DNA from: JAIRQX01 sp031556255
GTDB lineage: Bacteria > Chrysiogenota > Deferribacteres > Deferribacterales > JAISNW01
Assembly (NCBI GenBank): GCA_031556255.1
Contig: JAVBTI010000105.1
Coordinates: 1-64,000 of the forward strand
DNA length: 64,000 nucleotides
Reading direction: 5' to 3'
Shown: positions 23,413 to 32,613 of the stretch, piece by piece
Position numbering within the stretch: position 1 is the first letter of the stretch
Layout of the letters: each line of letters begins with the position of its first letter
Made by a program: the position numbers and the translations under genes
The notes under the pieces: generated by a model
The model's input: the letters and a program-made list of their open reading frames with translations, nothing else
Told to the model about the DNA's origin: nothing
The model's database searches: none

Positions 23413-25788
23413 ATGTCTGAAAACAATTACAGCGAAAGTAGTATTAAGGTCCTTGAGGGGCTCCAGGCGGTCCGGCATCGCCCGGGGATGTATGTGGGCT
23501 CCACAGGGTTAAGGGGGCTGCACCACCTTATCTACGAAGTAGTTGACAACTCTATCGACGAAGCGATGGGTGGATATTGCGATAATATTAAAGTCACAAT
23601 ACATCTGGACAACTCCGTCACAGTCGACGACAACGGCCGAGGTATTCCTGTCGGTATGCACCCCACTGCGAACAAGCCCACCGTAGAGGTGGTGATGACG
23701 ATCCTGCATGCCGGAGGCAAATTCGACTCCGACTCCTATAAGACTTCAGGCGGCCTCCATGGCGTGGGCGTGTCTGTCGTGAACGCCCTTTCAGAATGGC
23801 TCGAGGTAACTGTCTGTCGTGAAGGCGGCATGTACTTCCAGCGTTACGAAAGAGGGGTGCCGGTTACCGGCGTCCAGCGCAGGGGGGATACGGATCGACA
23901 GGGCACGTCCATCCGGTTCAAAGCGGACAGCGAAATATTCGAAACCCTCGATTACCTCCATGAAACCATCGCCCGCAGACTGCGTGAGCTGGCCTTTTTA
24001 AACAGCGGGGTGAAAGTCACCCTGGTGGACGAGCGGGCCGACCTCATCAACGAGTATTTCGCCGAAGGCGGAATTGTGAGCTATGTAAAATACCTGAACA
24101 AGAATAAACCGCTTGTTTTTGACAATCCCGTTTCTATAAACGGCCAACATCAGGGTGTTGAGGTGGCGCTGGCCTTCGTTTACAACGACAGCTACGTTGA
24201 ACAGATCATGTCGTATACAAACAATATCCATACGGAAGAGGGCGGTACCCATGAAGCGGGCTTTAAATCAGCGTATACTAAAGTTTTCAACAGCTATATC
24301 ACTAAGTATGGGCTGATGAAAGAAAAGATCACCCTGACCGGGGAAGATATCCGCGAAGGGATGAGCGCCGTTCTTTCCATACGCATGACGAACCCTATAT
24401 TCGAGGGGCAGACTAAAACCAAGCTGGGTTCCAGCCTGGCCAAGACGGCGGTGGAGGCTGTGATCGGCTCCACGCTGAACGATTACCTTGAAGAAAATCC
24501 CTCTGTGGTTAAAAAGATATTGGAGAAATCCCTCCAGGCCTACCGGGCACGGGAGGCGGCGCGCAAAGCCAAAGAGCTCACCCGGCGCAAAAACGCACTG
24601 GAGATATCTGCCCTTCCGGGAAAACTTGCGGATTGCCAGGAGAAAGACCCCGCCCTCTGCGAACTTTTCCTTGTAGAGGGAGATTCCGCAGGCGGTTCCG
24701 CGAAACAGGGGCGCGATAGACGTACCCAGGCGATTCTGCCGCTGCGGGGTAAAATTATAAATGTAGAGAAGGCGCGGTTCGATAAGGTGCTTTCCAGCAA
24801 TGAAATACGCACACTTATAACCGCCCTCGGCACAGGGATCGGCGCTAACGATTTCAATGTGGACAAGATTCGCTATCATAAAGTCATAATAATGACCGAT
24901 GCCGATGTGGACGGCGCGCATATCGCCACTCTTATTCTAACCTTCTTTTTCCGTCACATGCGGGAGCTTATCGACCGGGGCTATCTCTACCTTGCAAGCC
25001 CTCCACTCTATAAACTGAAAAAAGGAAAACTGGAGCGGTATATACAGACTGAAGAAGAGTTGGAATCTTTTCTGCTCGACACCGCGGTATCGGAGTTGAA
25101 CATGCCTGCCGTCAGCGCTCAGCGCCAGAAAGATGTTTACGGCGCAGTCCTGTCTTTTGTCCGTCTCACTAAAAAGCTGGCGAAAAAGGGCTACACCCCC
25201 CTTCTTGCCAAGGCGATAGCCGACTATCAGGGCCTTGATATCGCCGCTCTAAGCAACGAAGAGTTTGTGACGGGGATGTATAATTCTTTCAAAGAGCGCG
25301 ATCTTCTGAATGAGTACAAGAAGGTTGAAATAGAGTTCCATGAGCCTTTTCAGCGATATGCCATAGTGTTTCTGGGCTCCTCGGCGGAGGCGCATCTTGA
25401 TGCGAACTTTATAAACAGTCAGGATTTCCGTGACCTCCGCAGGCTGGGTTCGTCGATAAAGGAACTGGGCAGCGGCCCTTATGAGATTGTGCAGACTGCA
25501 AATAGTGCGCCGCTTGCTTTCAACACGCTGGATGAACTGGCCGCTTTTATAGACGAGCGCGGAAGGAAGGGGCTTTATATTCAGCGCTACAAAGGCCTCG
25601 GTGAAATGAATCCCGATCAGCTTCAGGAAACCACGATGGACCCGACTAAGCGTGCGCTTTATCAGGTCCGTATTGAGGATGCGGAGATGGCGGACGAACT
25701 GTTCTCCCTCTTGATGGGGGATATTGTTGCGCCCCGCAGAGAGTTCATTGAAAAGAACGCGCTCAATGTGCGCAATCTGGATGTATAG
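23413..25788 (+). CDS. gyrB: DNA gyrase subunit B
   Basis: A 791-residue ATPase subunit of type II topoisomerase, which introduces negative supercoils with GyrA. GHKL ATP-binding motifs are visible (EVVDNSIDEAMGG, DNGRGIP, GGLHGVGVSVVNALS). The Toprim domain has EGDSAGGSAKQGRDR and the metal-binding DADVDG. The C-terminal tail ends in the usual PRREFIEKNA. An SD GAGG precedes ATG. The protein is of the shorter-than-E.-coli type without the large 165-residue insert. Confidence 0.97.
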   Translation: MSENNYSESSIKVLEGLQAVRHRPGMYVGSTGLRGLHHLIYEVVDNSIDEAMGGYCDNIKVTIHLDNSVTVDDNGRGIPVGMHPTANKPTVEVVMTILHAGGKFDSDSYKTSGGLHGVGVSVVNALSEWLEVTVCREGGMYFQRYERGVPVTGVQRRGDTDRQGTSIRFKADSEIFETLDYLHETIARRLRELAFLNSGVKVTLVDERADLINEYFAEGGIVSYVKYLNKNKPLVFDNPVSINGQHQGVEVALAFVYNDSYVEQIMSYTNNIHTEEGGTHEAGFKSAYTKVFNSYITKYGLMKEKITLTGEDIREGMSAVLSIRMTNPIFEGQTKTKLGSSLAKTAVEAVIGSTLNDYLEENPSVVKKILEKSLQAYRAREAARKAKELTRRKNALEISALPGKLADCQEKDPALCELFLVEGDSAGGSAKQGRDRRTQAILPLRGKIINVEKARFDKVLSSNEIRTLITALGTGIGANDFNVDKIRYHKVIIMTDADVDGAHIATLILTFFFRHMRELIDRGYLYLASPPLYKLKKGKLERYIQTEEELESFLLDTAVSELNMPAVSAQRQKDVYGAVLSFVRLTKKLAKKGYTPLLAKAIADYQGLDIAALSNEEFVTGMYNSFKERDLLNEYKKVEIEFHEPFQRYAIVFLGSSAEAHLDANFINSQDFRDLRRLGSSIKELGSGPYEIVQTANSAPLAFNTLDELAAFIDERGRKGLYIQRYKGLGEMNPDQLQETTMDPTKRALYQVRIEDAEMADELFSLLMGDIVAPRREFIEKNALNVRNLDV

Positions 25789-25876
25789 TAACGGTTAAAT
25801 ATTCCAATAGCGGTAATCAAAGCGAAGGAACTGAGCGATTTAGCGTGATAAGCAAAAGCATGGATCAGGCGAAGCT

Positions 25877-25892
25877 TGTTTCACGTGAAACA
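25877..25892. other. parS: parS site 1
   Basis: TGTTTCACGTGAAACA is an exact match to the 16-bp palindrome bound by chromosomal ParB. It lies in the 120-bp gap between gyrB and gyrA, 17 bases before the gyrA start codon. Such sites normally cluster near the replication origin, consistent with dnaN-recF-gyrB-gyrA. Binding could also influence gyrA expression. Confidence 0.93.
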
Positions 25893-25908
25893 TGAAGGTG
25901 ATTTATAG

Positions 25909-28347
25909 ATGAGTGACAATAAAGAGATTATGAAACCAATCCCCGTGACAGTGGAGGAGACGCTCAAGACGAGCTACCTTGACTACGCCATGAGCGTTAT
26001 CGTGGGAAGGGCGCTGCCGGATGTGCGCGACGGGCTGAAGCCTGTTCACCGCCGGGTGCTTTTCGCCATGCATGAGATGGGGGTGGAGTATAATAAACCT
26101 TACCGCAAATCGGCGCGTATTGTGGGTGATGTTATCGGTAAATATCACCCTCACGGTGACGCCGCCGCATACGATACCCTTGTGCGTATGGCGCAGACCT
26201 TTTCACTCCGTTATCCGCTTGTGGACGGGCAGGGTAACTTCGGCTCCATAGACGGGGATTCCGCTGCCGCAATGCGTTATACTGAAGTGCGCATGCAGAA
26301 GATCACAACGGAACTTCTTGCGGATCTCGACAAAAATACGGTTGATTTTTCCCCCAACTACGACGCTTCCCTTGAGGAGCCGAACGTTTTCCCCACCCGC
26401 ATACCGAACCTGCTCATCAACGGCTCCAGCGGCATCGCTGTGGGTATGGCTACGAATATTCCGCCCCATAACCTTACAGAGGTGATGGATGCACTGATCC
26501 TCAAAATCAACAACCCCGATACCACCGAAGCGGAAATATTGGGTATTGTTAAGGGGCCCGATTTCCCAACGGGCGCTATGATAATGGGCCGCTCGGAGAT
26601 CACAAAGGCGTATAAAACGGGCCGCGGGTCTGTGAAAATGCGTTCCAGGGCCGAGGTGGAGTCGCTCAAAAACGGCAAAGAGCAGATCGTTATAACGGAA
26701 ATACCGTACCAGGTCAATAAAGCGGTGCTGATCGAAAAGATCGCTGAGCTCGTCCATGAGAAAAAAATTGTTGGCATATCCGATCTGCGGGACGAATCCG
26801 ATATGAACGTCCGCATAGTCATCGAGCTCAAAAAGGGTGAGGTCGCGGACGTCATCCTCAACCAACTCTATAAATTTACCCAGCTTGAGTCGAGTTTTGG
26901 CATAAACATGGTGGTGCTGATAGGCGGCCGGCCCAAACTGACAACTCTTATGGAAATACTGGACGAGTTCATAGCGCATCGGATTGTGGTGGTGACCCGC
27001 CGGACAATCTTCCTCCTGAAAAAAGCTGAAGATCGCCTGCATATAATTGAAGGGCTGCGGATTGCGGTGGAGAATATTGACGAAGTGGTAGCGATAATCA
27101 AAAGCTCTGCCGACTCCCAGCAGGCCAAAGACAGACTGAAGGAGCGGTTCGAACTCTCCGAAATCCAGGCTCAGGCGATCATGGAAATGCGTCTCTCGCG
27201 TCTGACCGGTCTTGAGATTGACAAGCTGAATGCCGAATACGAGACGCTCCTGAAAGATATAGAATATTTCAAACTGATACTTTCAAACAGGCCGACTCTC
27301 ATGGGAATAATTAAAGACGAGTTTGAGGAAGTGAAAAAAACTTACGGCGATAAGCGTATGACCGAAATAGCCGACGCTGCCGGTGAGTTTGAAGTGCTGG
27401 ATCTTATTCCGAACGACGATATGGTTGTCACTATCACTCATGGCGGATATATAAAGCGCACCCCTCTTTCCAATTTCTCCGCCCAGAAGCGCGGCGGCAA
27501 AGGGAAAAGCGGCGCCGCTTCCCGGGTGGACGATTTTGTGGAGCAGATCCTTGTCACCACAAATCATTCGCAGCTCTTTTTCTTTACGAACAAGGGGCGG
27601 CTACACTTCCTTGACGTATATAAGTTGCCTGAGATGAACAGAGATACCAAGGGCAGGCATATTTCCAACTTTATTGCCGTGGAGGGAGGCGACAAGATAG
27701 CGTCAATCCTCGCCGTCGCCTCTAAAGACGAAAATAAATCGATCTTCTTCGGCACACGTAAAGGCGAGATTAAACGTATAAGCATATCAGAATTTCAGAG
27801 CGGCAGGAAGGGTATGTTGGCTATGAAGCTGGACGATGGCGACGAACTTGTGGCCTCCCTTCTGACGGACGAAAATGACAAGATATTTATGGCGTCAAAA
27901 CAGGCAAAAAGCATCCAGTTCTTCGCAAAAGATATCAAACAGCGTAAACGTCAGGCGGGCGGGATCCGTGGCATGAGGCTGGGCACGGATGATGAAGTGG
28001 TATCTGTAGAGGTCATTACCGACCAGGGGGACATTATGACTGTCACCGCCAACGGCTACGGCAAACGTACAGCCATATCCGATTACCGCGAACAGTCCCG
28101 GGGCGGAGCAGGATTGAAGCTCTGCAAAGTGACTCCCAAAACCGGACCGGTGGTCGGTGCCATCCAAGTGCAGCCCACAGACGATGTGATGATGATCACC
28201 CGAAGCGGAAAGACTATCCGTTTTGCAGTGTCCGATATATCGGTGCTGAACAGGGATACTCAGGGCGTGAAGCTGATGGATACGAGCGGTGATGAGATCA
28301 TCTCCGCCGCAGTGGTTCGCGACGACGGTGAAGCCGAAGAAGCATAG
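25909..28347 (+). CDS. gyrA: DNA gyrase subunit A
   Basis: An 812-residue DNA-cleaving subunit. The catalytic tyrosine lies in AAMRYTEVRM (about residue 124). The GyrA box QKRGGKG, needed for DNA wrapping, is at the start of the C-terminal beta-pinwheel. In the quinolone-determining region HPHGDAAAYD, the residue equal to E. coli Ser83 is Ala85, while the residue equal to Asp87 is kept. The gene is preceded by a parS site and an AAGGTG ribosome-binding site. Length is a little below E. coli GyrA because the acidic tail is short. Confidence 0.97.
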   Translation: MSDNKEIMKPIPVTVEETLKTSYLDYAMSVIVGRALPDVRDGLKPVHRRVLFAMHEMGVEYNKPYRKSARIVGDVIGKYHPHGDAAAYDTLVRMAQTFSLRYPLVDGQGNFGSIDGDSAAAMRYTEVRMQKITTELLADLDKNTVDFSPNYDASLEEPNVFPTRIPNLLINGSSGIAVGMATNIPPHNLTEVMDALILKINNPDTTEAEILGIVKGPDFPTGAMIMGRSEITKAYKTGRGSVKMRSRAEVESLKNGKEQIVITEIPYQVNKAVLIEKIAELVHEKKIVGISDLRDESDMNVRIVIELKKGEVADVILNQLYKFTQLESSFGINMVVLIGGRPKLTTLMEILDEFIAHRIVVVTRRTIFLLKKAEDRLHIIEGLRIAVENIDEVVAIIKSSADSQQAKDRLKERFELSEIQAQAIMEMRLSRLTGLEIDKLNAEYETLLKDIEYFKLILSNRPTLMGIIKDEFEEVKKTYGDKRMTEIADAAGEFEVLDLIPNDDMVVTITHGGYIKRTPLSNFSAQKRGGKGKSGAASRVDDFVEQILVTTNHSQLFFFTNKGRLHFLDVYKLPEMNRDTKGRHISNFIAVEGGDKIASILAVASKDENKSIFFGTRKGEIKRISISEFQSGRKGMLAMKLDDGDELVASLLTDENDKIFMASKQAKSIQFFAKDIKQRKRQAGGIRGMRLGTDDEVVSVEVITDQGDIMTVTANGYGKRTAISDYREQSRGGAGLKLCKVTPKTGPVVGAIQVQPTDDVMMITRSGKTIRFAVSDISVLNRDTQGVKLMDTSGDEIISAAVVRDDGEAEEA

Positions 28348-28358
28348 AAACTTTTATT

Positions 28359-28390
28359 CGTCATTCCGGGCTTGACCCGGACTCCAGGAT
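28359..28390. repeat. Short palindromic repeat, copy 2
   Basis: CGTCATTCCGGGCTTGACCC and its continuation GGACTCCAGGAT form an inverted repeat (TCCGGG at 28365-28370 with CCCGGA at 28376-28381). It is the reverse orientation of the element at 3377-3410. It follows the gyrA stop by 11 bases and could also act as a transcript end. Confidence 0.6.
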
Positions 28391-28428
28391 AAAATTAGTA
28401 AGGAAAATCCTTATTGTTTAATTTTGGG

Positions 28429-28448
28429 TTGCGGCCCGGGACCGCAAT
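28429..28448. repeat. TTGCGG/CCGCAA hairpin upstream of folD
   Basis: TTGCGG at 28429-28434 pairs with CCGCAA at 28443-28448 around a CCCGGGA-type core, ending in TGACATGG. It lies about 60 bases after the gyrA-distal mini-palindrome and appears to be a second member of the same style of intergenic repeat. It is 27 bases before the folD start. Confidence 0.4.
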
Positions 28449-28475
28449 GACATGGTAACATTGCGGAGGTAGTTT

Positions 28476-29330
28476 ATGAGCGCCATAATAATCGATGGTC
28501 AGGCCGTTGCTGCAAAAGTCAGAGGCGAAATCGCTGATAAAGTGGCGGAATTGAAAACATCCCACGGTAGAGTGCCGGGGATCGCTGTTGTGCTTGTGGG
28601 AGATGATGCCGCGAGCCAGGTTTACGTCGCATCCAAAGAGAAAGCCGCTATTGCTGCGGGCATGCACTCCATTGTGCTGCGGCTTCCTGTGTCCACGCCA
28701 GAAGAAGAACTTATTTCAGTTGTGGAGAGACTCAACAAAGATGCGCAGATTCACGGCATACTTGTGCAGCTTCCATTGCCGAGGCATATAAATGATGGGA
28801 AGATTATCATGGCCATTTCACCATCGAAAGATGTGGACGGTTTTCACCCTATTAATGTAGGTAAACTCCACATAGGGGAAAAAACTTTTGTCTCATGTAC
28901 GCCGTTTGGAGTTATGCGCCTGTTGAGAGAGTATAATATAGACCCCGCGGGCAAACGTGCCGTCGTGGTGGGGCGAAGCAACATAGTGGGGAAACCGATG
29001 GCAGCCCTCCTGTTGCAGGCCAACGCTACAGTTACAGTCTGCCACTCCAAAACGAAAGACCTTCCCAGTGTGTGCAGGGAGGCTGATATTCTTGTCGCCG
29101 CCATAGGCCATGCGAAGATGATAACAAAAGAGTATGTCAAGCCGGGCGCTGTGGTGATTGATGTCGGTATGAACCGTGTGGATGGCAAACTCTGCGGCGA
29201 CGTGGATTTTGCCAATCTGTTGGATACTGCCTCAGCGATGACTCCCGTGCCGAAAGGGGTTGGCCCCATGACGATAGCAATGCTTATGAATAATACCCTG
29301 CAGTCGTTTATGGAACATTCGGTCCGGTGA
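28476..29330 (+). CDS. folD: Bifunctional methylenetetrahydrofolate dehydrogenase/cyclohydrolase
   Basis: A 284-residue cytosolic enzyme that oxidises 5,10-methylene-THF to methenyl-THF (NADP-linked) and hydrolyses it to 10-formyl-THF, feeding purine and formyl-methionine synthesis. The signatures are YVASKEKAAIAAGM with the catalytic lysine, ILVQLPLPRHI, PSKDVDGFHP, VVGRSNIVGKPMA for the dinucleotide site, and the C-terminal TPVPKGVGPMTIAMLM. A strong SD (GGAGG) precedes ATG. The next gene, mnmE, uses formyl-/methylene-folate chemistry as well. Confidence 0.97.
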   Translation: MSAIIIDGQAVAAKVRGEIADKVAELKTSHGRVPGIAVVLVGDDAASQVYVASKEKAAIAAGMHSIVLRLPVSTPEEELISVVERLNKDAQIHGILVQLPLPRHINDGKIIMAISPSKDVDGFHPINVGKLHIGEKTFVSCTPFGVMRLLREYNIDPAGKRAVVVGRSNIVGKPMAALLLQANATVTVCHSKTKDLPSVCREADILVAAIGHAKMITKEYVKPGAVVIDVGMNRVDGKLCGDVDFANLLDTASAMTPVPKGVGPMTIAMLMNNTLQSFMEHSVR

Positions 29331-29352
29331 CCCGCGCGGTCAGGATGGTGCC

Positions 29353-30672
29353 ATGTCGACTATAGTCGCGCCGCTCACACCGGTTCAGCGATCCGCAGTC
29401 ATAGTATTGCGGGTGAGCGGCCCGGAAATTAAAAACCTTTTCACGCTTTTCAACGTCAATCCGCAACCTCGTGCTGCGACACTCTGCAGATATATATCTA
29501 AAAAGCATCCATCGGTTCAGGACGATGTTCTTCTCACATATTTTAACGCCCCTCACAGTTATACCGGTGAAGACGTGCTGGAGATCTCTTTCCATGGAAA
29601 CCCTCTGATAGTGCATGCGGCGATTGCCGACATGCTGGCAATGGGGGTGCGCACCGCAGAAACAGGCGAGTTCACCAAAAGAGCATATCTGAACGGGAAG
29701 ATGACGCTTGCCCAGGCTGAAGCAGTAAACGCTCTCATAAACGCACATACGGAAACCGGGATATCCGTCGCAAAAAACACACTTGACGGCAAGCTCGACA
29801 AGGTTTTTTACGAGGTACGAAAGGGGCTGACCCGGCGGCTCGCGGAACTGGAGGCAGCAATAGATTTTTCCGAAGAGATGCCGGAAACGGCCGAGAATAA
29901 CCCGCTGGAAAGCATTGCCTCCGCGCTGGCAAAGCTTAATAAGTTGCTGGATGAATACCGCTCCGCCCAGATGGCGTTGAATGGAGTACGGGTTGTGATA
30001 GCCGGCGCCCCGAACGCCGGAAAATCAACCCTTTTTAATGCTCTGGTGGGGCGGGAACGCGCAATAGTATCAGATGAAGCGGGGACCACCCGCGACACAC
30101 TGTCTGAAATGGTCAGCACGCACGGAGTAAATTTCGCATTGGTTGATACGGCGGGTGTCCGGGAGAGTGAATCGAAGGCAGAGCAAGCGGGTGTCCGGAG
30201 AACGATGAACGAGGTGGACGAGGCGGATCTTCTCCTAATACTTGTTGACCTCAGTGAAAAAGTATCCCCTGGTACAACCCTGCTTATGGAAAATACAAAG
30301 GAAAAGAGCAGGATAATAATCGGAACCAAGTGTGACCTGGCCACATTGCATAACTACTATGAGAAGAGAGTTGAAATATTGATTTCTGTGGATACAGATA
30401 TTAATTTAGATGAACTAAGGGAGGAGATCGCTTCGAAAGTGGCCGGCCTTTTGCCCAAAGATGATTCAACACCGGCGATTCTTGCCGAAAGGCAGCGGAA
30501 TGAATGCGCGGAATGTATCAGAGAGCTTTCTGCGATCACAAAAGACCAGACGCCAGATCTCCAGGCTTACCATCTTCGCCGGGCAGTACAAGCACTCGAT
30601 CGTTCTCAAGGTGTTTTAGTCGCGGAACAGACACTTGACGAAATTTTTTCACGATTTTGCATCGGAAAATAG
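29353..30672 (+). CDS. mnmE: tRNA uridine-34 modification GTPase MnmE
   Basis: A 439-residue GTPase that, with MnmG, makes the 5-carboxymethylaminomethyl group on wobble U34 of certain tRNAs. The N-terminal folate-binding domain covers 1-115, followed by a helical domain. The G domain has GAPNAGKSTLFNALVGRE, DTAGVRES and TKCD. The protein ends in FCIGK, whose Cys is essential in the family. The N-terminus is a little shorter than usual, with TPVQRSAV where TPxGxGGIGIIR is common. It is followed by a parS site and mnmG. Confidence 0.93.
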   Translation: MSTIVAPLTPVQRSAVIVLRVSGPEIKNLFTLFNVNPQPRAATLCRYISKKHPSVQDDVLLTYFNAPHSYTGEDVLEISFHGNPLIVHAAIADMLAMGVRTAETGEFTKRAYLNGKMTLAQAEAVNALINAHTETGISVAKNTLDGKLDKVFYEVRKGLTRRLAELEAAIDFSEEMPETAENNPLESIASALAKLNKLLDEYRSAQMALNGVRVVIAGAPNAGKSTLFNALVGRERAIVSDEAGTTRDTLSEMVSTHGVNFALVDTAGVRESESKAEQAGVRRTMNEVDEADLLLILVDLSEKVSPGTTLLMENTKEKSRIIIGTKCDLATLHNYYEKRVEILISVDTDINLDELREEIASKVAGLLPKDDSTPAILAERQRNECAECIRELSAITKDQTPDLQAYHLRRAVQALDRSQGVLVAEQTLDEIFSRFCIGK

Positions 30673-30690
30673 ATAAATTGGTACAAACCG

Positions 30691-30716
30691 TTCAATGTTT
30701 CACGTGAAACATTGAA
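30691..30716. other. parS: parS site 2, extended 26-bp palindrome
   Basis: The ParB target TGTTTCACGTGAAACA (30696-30711) is flanked by TTCAA and TTGAA, making a perfect 26-bp palindrome at 30691-30716. It lies between mnmE and mnmG, 48 bases before the mnmG start and about 4.8 kb from parS site 1. Confidence 0.93.
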
Positions 30717-30763
30717 ATAATATATTTTCTTTCAGGAAAATATTGAGAGGCTTAATTTAAATA

Positions 30764-32608
30764 ATGTCTTTATTTGATGTAATTGTAATAGGTGCTGGCC
30801 ATGCGGGTATAGAGGCGGCGTTGGCAGCGGCGCGCATGGGGGCGAAAGTGCTCATGCTCACAGGCAGCCTGGACAGCGTCGGCCTTATGAGTTGCAACCC
30901 TGCAATAGGCGGTCTTGCAAAAGGAAATCTAGTAAAAGATATCGATGCCCTCGGCGGCGAGATGGCAAAGTGTATTGATGCCACTGGGATACAATTTCGC
31001 ATTTTAAACCGACGTAAAGGTGCAGCCGTCCGCTCAAGCCGGGCCCAGGCAGATAAAAAGCTTTATAAGGAAAGGATGCTCCGCACTGTTTTGGAACAAA
31101 ACGGTCTTACTCTTTTTCAGGTGTATGTGAACGGCCTGATTGTAAAAAATAATCAGGTAAAAGGTGTGCGCACACAGATCGGCAAAGAGTTCTATGCGCC
31201 GAAGGTCGTCCTTGCGGCAGGAACATTTCTTCGCGGCGTGCTCTTTGTGGGGACGGATAGCTACCCCGGCGGCAGGATGAACGAACTGCCAGGACTTGGG
31301 GTGTCGGACAAATTGATCTCTCTCGGTTTTGATGTGAGACGGTTTCGCACTGACACCACTCCCCGCGTCCATGTGAATAGCATCAATACGGAAGGACTTG
31401 AAACGGTGTCGAGTGATGACCCGATTACTCCCTTCTCATTTGAAACCGAATCTGTGCCGCTGCAGCAGATCGATTGCCATGTCACGTACACAAACAAAGA
31501 GACGCATGGTGCAATCCGGGAAGGGGCGAAAAAAAGTGCGCGTTTTGACGGCACAATCCACAGCCTCGGCCCTCGTTACTGCCCGTCGATAGAAGACAAG
31601 GTGATCCGCTTTTCCGAACGGGAGCGGCACCAGATAATAATAGAGAGAGAGGGGCTCGATTCCAAAGAGGTTTACCTCAACGGCATGACCACCTCGCTGC
31701 CTTTTGACACCCAGGTTGCCATGCTGCGTACCATGAAGGGGCTTGAAAGTGCTGAAATTGTCCGCCCAGGATACGCCGTGGAGTATGATTATATCGCGCC
31801 CACGGAGTTGAAGCATACACTTGAGACCAAACGGGTTTCCGGACTTTACTTCGCCGGGCAGATTAACGGCACAAGCGGTTATGAAGAGGCAGGGTGCCAG
31901 GGTCTTGTGGCGGGCATCAACGCTGTGCTGGCGCTGGACGGTAAAGATCCGTTCATACTTTCCCGCAGCGACAGCTATATCGGGGTGCTTCTCGACGACC
32001 TTGTCACAAAGGGCACGGACGAGCCGTACAGGATGTTTTCCTCACGGGGAGAATACCGCTTGGTTTTGCGTGAAGACAATGCAGAGTATCGGCTTTTGGA
32101 AAAAGGATATGCTTTCGGTTTAATCAGTAAGGCAAGGCGCGAACGGTTTATCGCCGAAAAGGGAGAGGTGGAAAAAGAGATGGAACGCCTTAAGTCCACT
32201 TTAATTTCCCCGCAAAATCACGGCGGGGTTCTGGCAAAACTTGGTGTGGATATATCCCAGCAGTTAAGTGCGGAGCAGCTTTTGCGCAGAAATGAAGTAA
32301 GCTACGGCGATATTAAAGAGTTGGTTGGGGGGAGCGACCTTGCCCGCGTGGGGGAAGAGGTTGAAATAATGGTGAAGTATGACGGTTACATTCAAAAACA
32401 GAATCAGGAGATAGCAAAAAAAGACCTTCTGGAGCATGTACGCATCCCTGAAAAAATAAATTATAACGAGATCAAGGGGTTGCGCAGGGAACATGTGGAA
32501 AAACTTAATAATGTGCGTCCAACTACACTCGCACAGGCGGAAAGAATCCCCGGCATCACTCCTGCCGCCGTGTCGCTTCTGAGGATCTATATAGATAAAA
32601 ACAGATAA
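30764..32608 (+). CDS. mnmG: tRNA uridine-5-carboxymethylaminomethyl enzyme MnmG (GidA)
   Basis: A 614-residue FAD protein, partner of MnmE in wobble-uridine modification. The FAD-binding GAGHAGIEAALAAARMG lies at the N-terminus, with the GidA signatures CNPAIGGLAKGNLVKDIDALGG and GAAVRSSRAQADK. The C-terminal helical MnmE-binding domain ends ITPAAVSLLRIYIDK. Length is typical. The order mnmE-mnmG-rsmG near the origin is widespread in bacteria. Confidence 0.97.
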   Translation: MSLFDVIVIGAGHAGIEAALAAARMGAKVLMLTGSLDSVGLMSCNPAIGGLAKGNLVKDIDALGGEMAKCIDATGIQFRILNRRKGAAVRSSRAQADKKLYKERMLRTVLEQNGLTLFQVYVNGLIVKNNQVKGVRTQIGKEFYAPKVVLAAGTFLRGVLFVGTDSYPGGRMNELPGLGVSDKLISLGFDVRRFRTDTTPRVHVNSINTEGLETVSSDDPITPFSFETESVPLQQIDCHVTYTNKETHGAIREGAKKSARFDGTIHSLGPRYCPSIEDKVIRFSERERHQIIIEREGLDSKEVYLNGMTTSLPFDTQVAMLRTMKGLESAEIVRPGYAVEYDYIAPTELKHTLETKRVSGLYFAGQINGTSGYEEAGCQGLVAGINAVLALDGKDPFILSRSDSYIGVLLDDLVTKGTDEPYRMFSSRGEYRLVLREDNAEYRLLEKGYAFGLISKARRERFIAEKGEVEKEMERLKSTLISPQNHGGVLAKLGVDISQQLSAEQLLRRNEVSYGDIKELVGGSDLARVGEEVEIMVKYDGYIQKQNQEIAKKDLLEHVRIPEKINYNEIKGLRREHVEKLNNVRPTTLAQAERIPGITPAAVSLLRIYIDKNR

Positions 32609-32613
32609 TATTT

